NCBI GenBank assembly: GCA_030848705.1
Contig: CM061243.1
Coordinates: 102,484,436 to 102,548,435 of the forward strand
Source: Heracleum sosnowskyi
Lineage: Eukaryota; Streptophyta; Magnoliopsida; Apiales; Apiaceae
DNA: 64,000 nt
Reading direction: 5' to 3'
Shown here piece by piece: positions 45,231-57,000 of the stretch. The notes below the pieces were generated by a model. The model saw nothing but the letters and a program-made list of their open reading frames with translations, was not told the origin of the DNA and made no database searches. The translations under genes were made by a program, and so were the position numbers. Within the stretch, counting starts at the first letter, position 1; the number at the start of each line of letters is the position of its first letter.

Positions 45231-46254
45231 TGTTAGGAATATGTTGTTCTTGATGATAAGCATAAAACACTTAGTAGAATTTGTGTAAAGTCAATTTTGT
45301 AGCTGTCAACGAAATAGCATGCTTAGCAGTGTTTCGTTGACAGGAAGCTCATCAACGAAATGAGTGTTGTAGCAATTGCATTGTACAATACTTCACAGTA
45401 TGATAGGCATTCTATTATATGTTTTAGATAGGTTTTCTAAGTCATGTTGACTATGTACTAGATAGGCAAAATAGGTTGGTTAATTGTAAATATGTAATGC
45501 CTTGTAATTCTGCCTAAGTGAAGACATGTCAACGGTATGAAGATTACTCTGTCAACGGTATGGAGTTTACCCATCAACGAAACGAGGGAAACACCATCAA
45601 CGGAATGAAGAATGAAGCTATCAACGAAACACATCTCCTTGCTATCAACGAATCAATGTTGCTTTTTGAACAGTTGACAAAGTGATAGTGACAGTTTACT
45701 GAACAGATCTAAAAGGAGATATGGAAGTGTACTGTGCATTGGAAGCCATCAAAGTGGATACTGGAAATAAGGAAACATTCCAATTTCCAATAAGGCTCTT
45801 GGAAATGATTATAATGAGCATGAAGACAAAAGCTAAGATCTCCAAGGACCATTGGACAAAAGGAATGAAAAGCAAGCTACTGATGGTTACTACTATTATT
45901 CTTTAGTTTAACCAAACGTAGAATTGTAAACTTGGGATATATAACCAAGTGTAGCAGTTACTTTAGGATTAAGAGAAGAAACACAAATAGATTGTATTAG
46001 CTATTTTTTGAGAGCAATTCTTCTCTACAACCTTGTAACTGAGCAGCTGTGTACTTTTGTATCACAGATTATTTCCGCAATAAAAACACTTCAGTTGGAT
46101 CATCAAACAATCCAACTGAATTATTTATATCTTGTGTTTTTATTTATTCAGTTCAGTTTTATTTTATAAAGTGTTTTAGTTTCAAGAAAATATCAAGAAT
46201 TGTATTCAACCCCCCCCCCCTTCTACAATTCTGTTAGGTCATTTGGGAATAACA
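45231..46254 (+). repeat. 3' LTR of element D (1024 bp)
   Basis: Copy of the 5' LTR; differs by one base (G for T beside the T run near 46009) and by a C11 instead of C13 tract. Followed by GTTAT. Confidence 0.97.
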
Positions 46255-46259
46255 GTTAT

Positions 46260-48342
46260 GATAAATAGCATGATAATTCTTGCAAGTATAAATAGAATGC
46301 CAAGTACTCCCACAGTGAGTGCATAAAGTCTGTGGTCTAACCCTAACATAAACATTCTTTACTCCAGACTTGGAGGGTAAAGAATTAATGTCTTTGTTCT
46401 TCCTGCAGAAACTTGCAAGATGGTTAGTACTACCACAATTATGACATGTTTTTCTAGGAGCATCAGTAATAGGCAAATGATTATTACTTTTATTAATGCC
46501 TACTTTTCTATTTCTGTTCTTCCTGGACACTTTATGTTTCTCAACAGACTTTACCTCTTTGAGCTTATACTTGAATTGTTTCTCTATCATTAAACCAACA
46601 TTAACCTGTTTAACACAAGTTTTTACTAGTTCTTCATTAACATTTTCTGTCTCAACTACAGAGTTTAGCTTACTGGACTCAGGAACAAATTTCATAGGTG
46701 GAAGATGTGTTCTAACTTTAACCTTATCTTTAAACCTAAGTTAATCTTTCTCACAGTAACCTAACCCAACTGCGTCTGTTTGAAACACTTGATGTGTGTC
46801 TTTTCCAGAGTTTGTCCAGGTTTTAATTATCTTCCTCTCTGTTTCCAGTTCAGATTCTAGTTGCCTAAATCTCTTAAGCAACTCATGTTCAACATAAACA
46901 GCATCATCTCTTTCCTTTTGAACTTGTTGCATGTTAACAAGTTCTTCTTCAAGAAATTTATTTCTCTCTCTAAGCTTTAGATTCTCAGATTTAATTCTTT
47001 CATTTTCTAAAGTCTGATCTCTATAACTAACATGTATGCTTTTAAGATAAATTCTTAATTCAGATATATTATCAGTATCATAAGCATAAGTTGTTAGGGG
47101 TACCTTGTTTTCAGATGATTCAGATTCATCTTTAACAGTTGCCATGAGAGCATAGTTGACATCCTCATCTGAGTCGGAAGTGTCTGCCCAGTCTCTTCCT
47201 TTAGTGATGAGTGCTTTTTCAGATTTTCCTTTCTTGCATTCTGGAGCATAGTGACCCATCTCTTTACACTTGTAGCACTGGATCTCAGACTTGTCTTTAT
47301 TCCCAGATTTGGTATCCCTTCCTTCAGACTTTCTGAAACTCTTCCTTTCAGAGTTTGAATCTCTCCTAGAGAATCTCTTTCCTTTCTTGAAGTTCTTGAA
47401 ACCCATCTTCTTGAAGGTCTTCACCATCAAAGCAGCCATTTGCATCATCTGTTCTTCATCATCCTCAGATTCAGATGATTCATCAGTGTTTGAGTCATCA
47501 TCAGAGTTTGATGACTCACTTTCAGAGTTTATGACCAAAGCATTTCCCTTAGCTTTCTTCTTTGATGTCTCTTTCTTAAGAAGTTTTTGTTCAACTTTTA
47601 GAGCAACAGATTTTGTCTTCTTTCCAGATCTTTTGTTTCTTTGTTCTATCTCAAGTTCATGAGTTTTAAGCAACCCATAGATTTCATCAAGATTTGTCTC
47701 TGCAAGATCATAATTATCTCTTATTGTTGTTGCCTTTAAATCCCATCTTTCAGGTAGAGATAGAAGAAACTTGATATTAGACTCTTCAAGATCATATTCT
47801 TTATCAACCAGAGATAAATCATTCAACAGTTTACAGAATCTGTCATATGTCTCAGTCAAAGTTTCATCAGGCCTCGAGTCAAAGTGTTCATACTCCTGTG
47901 TAAGAATAGTCTTCATGTTCTTCTTTATAGCACTTGTTCCTTGACATCTGACTTCTAAAGCATCCCAAATTTCTTTGGCAGTTTTGCAACCAATAACTCT
48001 GTTAGACATGACATTATCTAAGGCACTATGGAGAAGATGTCTAACTTTTGCATCCTTTGCAATTGATGAGATATCTTCAGGAGTCAAATCTTTCTTTTCC
48101 TTTGGAACAGTCTTTTGTTCTTGACTAGCAACAACAGGAGATAATTTAGTTGGCATATGAGGACCATCATTGATTCTATCAAGATATTCTAGATCTGTGG
48201 CTTCCAGAAACATGGTCATCTTTACCTTCCAAATTGGATATTCCACTGGTCTGAGAATTGGAACCCTGATTGTCTCATATCGACTCACAGAATTTGGTTG
48301 AACCTTTACGGGATTAGAACATGCTTGGATATTTTCATCCAT
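46260..48342 (-). pseudogene. gag: Gag of element E, main part, one in-frame stop
   Basis: Begins MDENIQACS at 48342 and matches the C gag along its length, with a different first dozen residues. TAA at 46741-46743 is the only break before element D cuts the gene at 46259/33746. It has the UBN2-type region, a central knuckle (CYKCKEMGHYAPEC), a coiled coil and two C-terminal knuckles (CHNCGSTNHLASFC, CTHCGSTWHSIYTC). The Asp/Ser linker again uses TCATCAGAGTTT words. Confidence 0.93.
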
Positions 48343-48392
48343 GATTATACTTGTGTTTGGATCAAGATAAACTGTATATGTTCAACAGCCAA

Positions 48393-48405
48393 GGCTCTGA
48401 TACCA
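48393..48405 (-). promoter_or_regulatory. Primer binding site of element E
   Basis: TGGTATCAGAGCC on the minus strand, two bases from the 5' LTR; same as C. Confidence 0.92.
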
Positions 48406-48407
48406 AT

Positions 48408-48903
48408 TGTTAGGCCGAATACACAATATATAATCAAATATATGTATGAGAATAACACTAAGAACACTGTTTATGAATAATAAGTTGTATGGAATTAATA
48501 ACTCCTCTCTCGGTGATGTAAAATATCACAGAGAGCTGCTAGGTTACAAGAATAATGTTTTCACGTATTCGCATCATTTTTTAGGGTTAACCTATCTGTG
48601 TTTATATAGTATACAGCTACATACAATCTTCTAATTGATATTCCTATAAATCAGCTATACAATTAATATCAATCTAGAATTGCTTCTGTCTTCTGTTCCG
48701 TTTCCTTAGCCATCTCGATATCTCTTTGCTTCTTTCCATCTTCAAAGAATATCGCTTCTAGAATCTTTATTGAATAACACCGACTGCTAAGCAAACTCTG
48801 ACTGTCAGAGTTTAACAAACTATGACCAGTCTTCCAGCTAAACTCTGATAGTATCCTGATACTTTAAACACTGATAAACAAACATCAGCAATTATATCTA
48901 ACA
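48408..48903 (-). repeat. 5' LTR of element E (496 bp)
   Basis: Pairs with 24848-25343, 8 differences. Minus-strand TATA at 48601-48606. Confidence 0.95.
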
Positions 48904-48908
48904 GATGA

Positions 48909-50739
48909 TAATAATCCTGGTGGTGGTGGTGAAAACATTGGTAACAATGGAGATACCACCAACACTGGAGAAGAATCATCAAGACAATCAAGCAACAACT
49001 CAGGGGGAGGAAATGAAGGATCTACTAGTCAGTCACAACACCACAATGAATTTCAAGGCGAATCATCAAGATCAAATCTTCCAAGACAGACTGTATGGAA
49101 TAGAGCTCATCCCTTTGAGCTGATCATTGGTGATCCAGGTGTTGGAGTTAGAACTAGAAGTGCTACTCAGAATGAATGTCATTATTCAGGGTTTCTATCT
49201 GAAATGGAGCCAAAGAAGACTGAGGAAGCACTAACTGATCCAGATTGGGTGATTGCTATGCAAGATGAACTCAATCAATTTGAACAACAGCAAGTCTGGA
49301 AGCTGGTACCCAGACCAAAGAACAAGAAAGTAGTTGGTACTAGATGGGTATACAGAAACAAGCTAGATGAGGATGGCATTATTACAAGGAACAAGGCAAG
49401 ACTGGTTGCACAAGGGTATTCACAAGCTGAAGGCATTGATTATGATGAAACCTATGCACCAGTGGCTAGACTTGAGGCCATTAGGATGTTCTTAGCATTT
49501 GCAGCTTACTCCAATTTTAAAGTCTATCAAATGGATGTTAAGAATGCATTCCTGAATGGTGAGCTAGATGAAGAAGTGTATGTGGAACAGCCCTCTGGCT
49601 TTGAAAATTAGGAGCTGCTGGACTTTGTGTACTTTCTCTTCAAGGCTATCTATGGTCTCAAACAAGCCCCAAGAAAATGGTATGACACTCTCTCTGGTTT
49701 TCTTTTAGAAAATGGTTTTGTTAGAGGTATCATAGACAAAACTCTTTTTTCAAAGAAACACAAAAGTGATATGATATTAGTCCAAGTCTATGTGGATGAC
49801 ATCATATTTGGGTCTACTAATGATGATCTCTGTAAGAGATTTGCTAAGCTAATGCAGAGTAAGTTTGAAATGAGTATGATGGGCGAGCTGAAGTTCTTTC
49901 TTGGATTACAAGTAAGTCAAAGGTCAAATGGTATATTTATTTGTCAATCCAAGTATCTCAAAGAACTCCTCAAGAAGTATCACATGGAGGATTCAGCATC
50001 AGCAAGGACTCCATCTTCAACAGCAATCAAACTGGGAGCTTGTGATAACTCTATCAAGGTAGATATTACAAGCTACAGAGGTATGATTGGCTCCTTACTC
50101 TATATTACTGCAAGTAGACCAGATATTATGTATGCTACATGCTTGTGTGCAAGGTTCCAAGCGGACCCTAGAGATTTACATCTCGTTGATGTTAAAAGAA
50201 TCTTGAGATATCTTAAGGGTACACCTAATTTAGATATCTGGTACCCTAAAGATTCTGGTTTTAATCTTGTTGGATATACAGATTTTGATTATGCAGGTAG
50301 TGTTGTGGATAGAAAGAGTACCTCTGGGAGTTGTCAATTCCTAGGAGGTAGATTGATTTCCTAGTATAGCAAGAAACAACAAACAGTTTCCAATTCAACA
50401 GCAGAAGCTGAATATATTGCTGTTGGAAGCTGCTGTGCTCAGATCTTATGGATAAGGAATCAATTGAAGGACTATGGCTTTGCATTAGACAAAATTCCCA
50501 TTTTGTGTGATAATACAAGTGCCATAGCAATCTCCAACAACCCTATTCAGCACTCGAGAACGAAGCACATTGATATCATGTATCATTTTATCAGAGAGCA
50601 TGTCATGAATGGAACTGTGGAGTTACACTTTGTACCCACAGAAAAACAGACTGCAGATATATTCACTAAATCTGTTGACGGATCCACATTTATCAAGTTA
50701 GTTGGTAAATTGGGTATGTTAAACAGTCTTAGTGATTAA
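48909..50739 (+). pseudogene. pol: Pol of element B, linker, reverse transcriptase and RNase H part
   Basis: Resumes after E. The linker carries a PPT-like GGGGGAG at 49003. The reverse transcriptase (VYVDDIIFGS) and RNase H (STAEAEYIA, DNTSAI) are in one frame, with TAG at 49609-49611 and TAG at 50362-50364 (at a conserved Trp position). Ends LGMLNSLSD. Confidence 0.93.
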
Positions 50740-51987
50740 CAATATCTCTGTCATGTTTGTTCTTTCAAAAATTCATTTTCTCTTGTCATTTAAATGATAT
50801 TTATTGCTAATTCTCATTTAATATTACATGCTTGTAAATTTAAATATTTCTGAATATTTTATTTTCTTTAAAAATATTTTTCTCATTTTTTTTAAGTGGA
50901 GAAATGTATTTTTATTGAAAATATATTTATTTAGAATTATTTAAGTGTTTTTCAGATTGTAAATATTGTTGTTTAAATATTTTTACAAGTTTATATTAAT
51001 TTTATGCACTTCTATATTATTCTGTATATTTTTCTAGGATTTATGGAATTTTCTGTGAATTTTTCTAGGCTTTTATAAATATTTCATGCATTTTTATAAT
51101 TTTTCTGCATTTTTCTGTAATTATTTTAATTAAATTCTGAGTTTTCTCCTAAGTCTTCCCAGTTTTATACTAGGAAGACTACCGGGAAGACAAAGAATTT
51201 TTCTATATTATTTTTAATATTTTCTATTTTATTTTAAGTCTTTTCCTAAGTCTTCCCAGTTTTTTGAACTAGGAAGACTATCGGGAAGACTTAGAATTAA
51301 TTCATTTTAATTTCTGTTTTTCTTTTATTCAATTTTTCGGAAGACTTTCTAATTTGTATTAGGAAGACTACCGGGAAGACTATCCTAAGTCTTCCCGATT
51401 GTCTTCCCAGTACAAATTTTAAAAAAAACAAACAAACGGTTCAGTTTTTGTTATTTCTTTTTCTTTAATTCTCTTAACTGCTATTATATATATATATAGA
51501 TACACACAGTTCATACGCATTTCCTTATCAGTTTTTTCTTGTGAAAACCTCCCCCATTCGAATTCTTTCAAACTTCTACAAAGTTCATTGTTGAGATCTT
51601 AATCTTTGCTCAAGTTTTAACTTAACAATTCAGTTATTCACTTATTTCGAATCTAATCATATTAAGTCGAAACTCTACTAAATTTTTTTTAATCCGTTCG
51701 ACTTTCTTGTGATTAAGCTTTTGTTTGATTAGTGTTTAACTTTTTAAATCTTGTTAAGGAGGAATTTATGTGTGTGTTAAACTGGTTGTGTGTTTAGAAA
51801 TCATATTCCCATTCATTGTTTTTGCTTTTCAAAGTCTTTAGTTCGAATTTTAGGATTAAAAATTTTAAATTTGGTTAATTTTAATAAAATTGTGATTTTG
51901 TGAATTTTATTTAATTTTAATTAATTCTAAAAATCCCTAAAATTTTAATTTTATTTTAAGTTAATTAAAATTTCTTGTTTTACAAAA
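50740..51987 (+). other. pol-ORF3 spacer of element B with motif cluster
   Basis: Very AT-rich noncoding DNA. Between 51140 and 51420 there is a dense cluster of AGTCTTCCCAG, CTAGGAAGACT and CGGGAAGACT in both orientations, the family-B motif. TATATATATATAGA at 51487-51500 could be a TATA element for ORF3. Confidence 0.8.
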
Positions 51988-54900
51988 ATGGATCCTAATT
52001 TTGAACTTGTTTTAAATAACTATGTTGGGTATTTTGATCCGTCTAAATGTAAGGTGGAACGTTTTAAACCTTGGATTCAATTTTTAAATAGCGAGACTTG
52101 TGTCAGTCATGCTATTTGTGCCACTGCACTTCTTAGGATTGATCCATTGAGGTTTTTATGTTCAAGTGTTGTTATTGCTGGAGATTCAAAATCTTTCACT
52201 TTCAATATTCTAAACCAGCAATATACAGTCACTTTTGAGTTATTTTGTGATGTTTTACAATTTCCAAAGGACAGGTTTGATCATTTACCCACTGATGATG
52301 AGTTATCACAGTTCTTTGTGAATATTCATTATCAGGGTGCCTTACAAATGGTCAAATTGTCTAAGAGCTTTGTTGTAAGGGAATGGGATATGTTCTTTGA
52401 TATAATAGCAAGAGTATTTGGTAATTGCACAGAAACAAATTTTCATTGCATTACCAGTCTTAATCAGTATATTGCTTATGCTATTATATTTGGTCGTAGA
52501 TCAAATTTTGCTGAGATTCTGTGGAACCTAATGATCAACAGGCTTGCTCACTCTAGGAGAGATTCTGATAATAATGTGAAAGTAAAGTGTTGGTACCCTC
52601 GCTTTCTCACTCTTATCATTAATCATCTTCTCACTGCTGAGCAGGTAGAACTGTTTCGAGAAACCAGATTTGAAACCTCTCCAACCACAGATACTAAATT
52701 CTACACCAGACTTGATGTCTCATCCAAATTCCTCAACATACCTGTTCTTGTTTCACCATTGATGAGTCAATTCATTAATCTTCCTATCTTTGGTGAACAA
52801 GTTCCTGAGCCACATCCAGTTCCACTACAGGTAGTTATTCCTAACTCTGGATCTTCTTCTGGTACAATAATTCAAACCCAAGTGGTTGTTAGGGCTGACC
52901 CAGAGATTGTAGAACCACAGTCTCTGACCCAGGTCATAGAGCCAAACAGAGAGTCAAACACTCCTGATACACAACCTTAGCCTAATGTACAAACCAGTTC
53001 AAGAAGAGTTAGTGAAATAGCTGAAAAGAGTGCTCCCACAGCTCTGTCTCCACCCTTAAAGAAAAGAAAAACCTATAGGGAGGCATCTGTAAGCCCATCT
53101 GTATCCTCTCAACAGGATATGAACATAGATATGGCCACTGAACAGTCTCTGGAGACATCCTCTCAACAGGATGAATCTATTGAATTTCGCCATCGGGCCA
53201 TGACATCTTGTACTGAGTCAAGCACTCTCCCATTACTCACAATGGGAGAAGATATCCAAATAGATTATACTCAGGACACTATTCAAGGAGAGCACTTTAC
53301 TTTTGACTTTGAAACAGTGCCTACCATAGTTACGGTAGAAGTGCATTCACAGGCATCTGAGGGAAAATCTGATTCTTCGCCACCAGTAATAGAATCATTT
53401 TATCCCCTCCCAGAGGGAACATCTCTGGCTCCCCTAAGGGATTTTTCACTCGCAGTTTATACTGGAGAAAGTGAAAGGCAACCTGGTGAGTCTGTCCCTG
53501 AAGCAATTCAGTATACAATGTCAAATATTTTGACAGACTCAACCAGGGATCGGGAATTGCGAATTCCCATTGCACCACCACTGACCTCTCTTGAAGGGGC
53601 TAGGGTGATTTTTCATGTAGGTACATCTTCTGAAAACATGGATAGACAGTTAGTTGTGAGAGATGAGAGTCAAACACAAGCACGTGAGTTGAGTGAAACA
53701 CCACTGAGAGAAATTGAAGTGAGTGCACACACAGACACAAACACTGCTTTGTTGTTGAACCAGCTAGCTGATCTACAGAGAAAGTTACAAGAAACCCAGG
53801 CTGAGAACAATCTTCTGAAAGCACAAGTGGTTGCACAATCTTCCACCTCTGTCTCTAATCAGCTGGGTACTGTTAAAGATGACCTGCAAGGATTGAAGAG
53901 TACTCTGCTCCCGAAGCTGAATGCCATCCAACAATCTCAAGTACTAGTGGCTTCAGACATCTCTGATCTTACAACGTCAAATACTCAGATTTCAGAAAGT
54001 GTCAAGGAAATTGCTGCCATTTCTACCAAGGTGGACTTCATTCTGCAAACATCTGATGAAAATCAAAGGTTTAATGAAGAAAGGATGTCGAGGATAGAAG
54101 GAGGTATGGAGCATCTGAATGAAGGTATGAAGCACTTGTATAATATGATAAAGAACTCACATCAACCTACAGCACAACAAAGAACATTCTTTGAGGGAGA
54201 TGATGAAGATGAGGATGATGATGCTAATGAAGGAGGAGAAAGGAGAGAAGAAGGAGAGATAAGGGGAACTTCTGAGGTGAATCATAGGGCTTCCAGAGCT
54301 CAAACTGTAGAGGATTCCTCAACTAAGGGGGAGAAGGAGAAGAAAGGAGAAAGAGAAGCCGGAGGAGCTTCTGGAGTTGGAGAAGATAAGGGGAAAGGGA
54401 AACAATCATTGGAGGAGACTGTTTTTGATGATGCCTACTACTACCATGGTGAACAGGATGACTTCCAATTTGACACATCTGGTGATCTGGAGAAGACCAT
54501 ACCTGAAGAAGCTTTTGGTGAGGAGGAGGTTGAAGAGGCAGCCAACTTTGAGGATTGGGAAGATTGAAGCTGATTTATACACACCTGACCCTTTATTTCA
54601 AAAGGAGTTGAAGAAGCAACAAACAGATCTCAGAAGAAAGGAGGATGAAAATGCCAAGGTCTCCGACATCATATCTCAGAAGCTAAAAATTCAAAAGGCT
54701 GAACATGAAGACAAACAACGTCTTCATAGTATTCATGTCAAAGAAAGGAGATTGGATTTTAGGATGAAGCAAGGAAGCAAGTGGGACAAGGCAAGGGAGA
54801 TGTTTGATATCCCTCAAAGAGACACAAACAATGATGCTACTTTTCTGAAGTTACTTGAGAAGATCAGAACTGTTAATCCGGACAACTCATTATACATGAA

Positions 54901-55422
54901 GGCTTTGAAGGAGGATATCCTAAGGATTACATCTGCATTTGATCAAGTGAGGCAAGAAATGTATATCTATGTGTCAAGTGCTCTTGAAGGGTCATTCATT
55001 ATTTCTCTTGACCTGCTACAAAGAAGATCTCTCTCTGAATTGTGGATTATTATGAGTAAGGTAAAGAGATCTTCATGCTTAAATGAGCTTCTATATGACA
55101 GGCTAAGAGATTCTGCAATGAAGGCCAGCCCTCAAGTTGTACACTTCTCGTATGAAGTCAAAATCTATAGAGGTACAACTTTGGAGACGGTAAGGCTGGA
55201 TCCTGATTCTTTGAAGATACATACTGCAATGCAACTGGTGAAGTTGGAGAATCTTCTGAGAACTTCTGGGTTTACTACTGCACGGAGAAAGTTCCAAGGT
55301 ATGCTCAAATGAAGAACAGATTGAATAAGATCACCACTCAACCGGTAATGCCAAGTGGTGTGGTTTCTGAAAGTGATCGTGTCCTTGACAAAGAAGCTGA
55401 AGAAGGTGAAATTAGAGACTAA
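51988..55422 (+). pseudogene. ORF3 of element B, one stop and two frameshifts
   Basis: Starts MDPNFELVL. The N-terminal domain keeps the pattern REWDMFFDIIARVFG and PRFLTLIINHLL that aligns in layout with the domain in A, D and E. TAG at 52978-52980 breaks the linker. A coiled coil lies at about 53750-54150, then GGGGGAG at 54327-54331. A frame change near 54560 precedes a Lys/Glu-rich helical segment, and another near 55262 precedes the last 50 codons, ending at TAA 55420-55422. The sequence is far diverged from the other families. Confidence 0.82.
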
Positions 55423-55670
55423 GACATGATAGAGTTAGCTCAAATTTGTAAATGTTATATGTTTAGAGCTAGGTAAATCAAGATAGGAAAATGTATCATT
55501 TGTTCAGTCTAGAGAAACAACTATCTTGTATTTATCTTTAGTGTTTGAATCTGGAAATTGTTATATTTAATCCAGAACTTTTTATTATTTGCTTGGCTCT
55601 TAAAAGTCTTATCTTTTCTTGTTTTAGTTGAGTTATCCTCTAGAGTATTTGGTTGTTATTGTCTAACAAA

Positions 55671-55684
55671 CAAATAGGGGAGAT
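55671..55684 (+). promoter_or_regulatory. Polypurine tract of element B
   Basis: CAAATAGGGGAGAT directly before the 3' LTR, with four G. Confidence 0.88.
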
Positions 55685-56995
55685 TGAAAGGCATATGTCT
55701 AGGCCTATTTGTAAACACCGAGGATTCTACTCAACTTTAATTAAGATGTAATAAGTAAATAATAAAAATCCAATGTCACAGGAATCTTAGAAGATTATAT
55801 CTGTCAAAGAATGAAGATTAAAGTCATCTACAGACTTGAAGTGATTCTACATTGAAAGAAGATCAATTTGTTGATCAAGCCTCAGTGAAGTATTCAAGCT
55901 CAGTGGATTTATTAAAGTGACAGAGATTTCAAGAGGTGACAACAAAAGATACTGGTTACAGATTTCTTGAATGAGAAGGAAATGAATCACTGCTTAAAGT
56001 CAAACAGATAAAGAACAGACATTGTCGTTTGTCACTCATGAACCAGACCGTGCATTGAGTGTCAACGTACCAATATGTTTATTCGTTAACTAAGTTTTAA
56101 GTGATTCTGAAATTAATTGAGAAGTCAACTAAATCTATTTATTCTCTTATAAATAATTAATACTATTAGTTAATTATTTATTAAATTAATTCTGTAAAGA
56201 ATTAATTTAATACATAATTTATTTAGTTAATTATTTAAATTAGAATAAAAATGAACTAGGAAGACTTAGATTTAAACTAGGAAGACTCTGTTTTTTGAAC
56301 TAGGAGTCTTCCCGATTGTCTTCCTAGTGTAAATCCTTGTCTTCCTGATTGTCTTCCTAATACATTTCTTGTCTTCCCGAAAATCTTCTAAGGCTTATTG
56401 GATTGTTTTTCTGCTTGTCTTCCTAGTGCGAAATCTTATTCTGTCAAGTGGATTTGCACGTGGCTTACAAAAGAAAATGCAGTGGTATTAATACAAGGCA
56501 GAAGACAATTACTTTGAATTACACAGAACATCAAAGAAGAAAAACAGACAGAACCTTTTAACATTACATTTCTCAACTATCTTCTTTATTTCTTCAACAG
56601 CAAAGCATTAACTTCTGCCAGAGAATTAATTCTTGTTAAGATCATAACATTTAATTCATAAGAACTGATTCTCTTGTACTGCTTTGTCTTTCTAGCGGAT
56701 CATAATCCCTAGATTTTATATCGAACTACTTTTTAGTATTCGATCCTTTTTATTACAGAAATAGATAAATTCATGTCGAATTTATTCTAGATTTGTTTTA
56801 TCAAGAACCCTTATAATCAGTGATCAAATTGTAACACTCGTCAAGTTTAATATAAGTTATATTTAACTTGAATATTGTTTCAGTTTTATTCCGCATTAAT
56901 TTGTTCTTAATTGTTAAATTATTCAATGGACAAATTCGATTAAATGGTATCGTTTGTATTCAACCCCCCTTCTACAAACATATCAGGACCTAACA
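55685..56995 (+). repeat. 3' LTR of element B (1311 bp)
   Basis: Starts TGAAAGGCATATG and ends GGACCTAACA. Same body as 8922-10016 plus 20883-21080, with substitutions and an extra motif-rich stretch near 56300-56350. Confidence 0.95.
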
Positions 56996-57000
56996 CTTCT
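56996..57000. repeat. Target-site duplication of element B, right copy (CTTCT)
   Basis: Matches 8917-8921. Confidence 0.95.

Larger units (their letters stand above)
33747..46254 (+). mobile_element. Element D: apparently intact, very young Sirevirus-like copia retrotransposon
   Basis: 12,508 bp on the plus strand, inserted in gag of E. LTRs of 1026 and 1024 bp are the same except one substitution (in a T run) and a C tract of 13 versus 11. Primer site, gag, pol, ORF3 and polypurine tract are all present and open. It is the innermost and probably the most recent insertion together with C. Confidence 0.97.
24848..48903 (-). mobile_element. Element E: copia retrotransposon, same family as C, carrying D
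   Basis: Minus-strand element, about 11.5 kb without D. Order along the minus strand: 5' LTR 48903-48408, primer site, gag (split by D), pol, spacer, ORF3, polypurine tract, 3' LTR 25343-24848. GATGA flanks it. Seven in-frame stops were found across the three genes and no frameshift. It retains the full-length ORF3 that C has lost. Confidence 0.96.
8922..56995 (+). mobile_element. Element B: Sirevirus-like copia retrotransposon carrying C, E and D
   Basis: Plus-strand element about 13.1 kb long once the insertions are removed. Order: 5' LTR (8922-10016 plus 20883-21080), primer site, gag, pol (split by E), spacer, ORF3, polypurine tract, 3' LTR (55685-56995). CTTCT flanks both ends. Its first LTR base pair has decayed from TG to TA at 8922-8923. 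LTRs differ by many substitutions and indels, and all three genes are broken. Confidence 0.95.
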
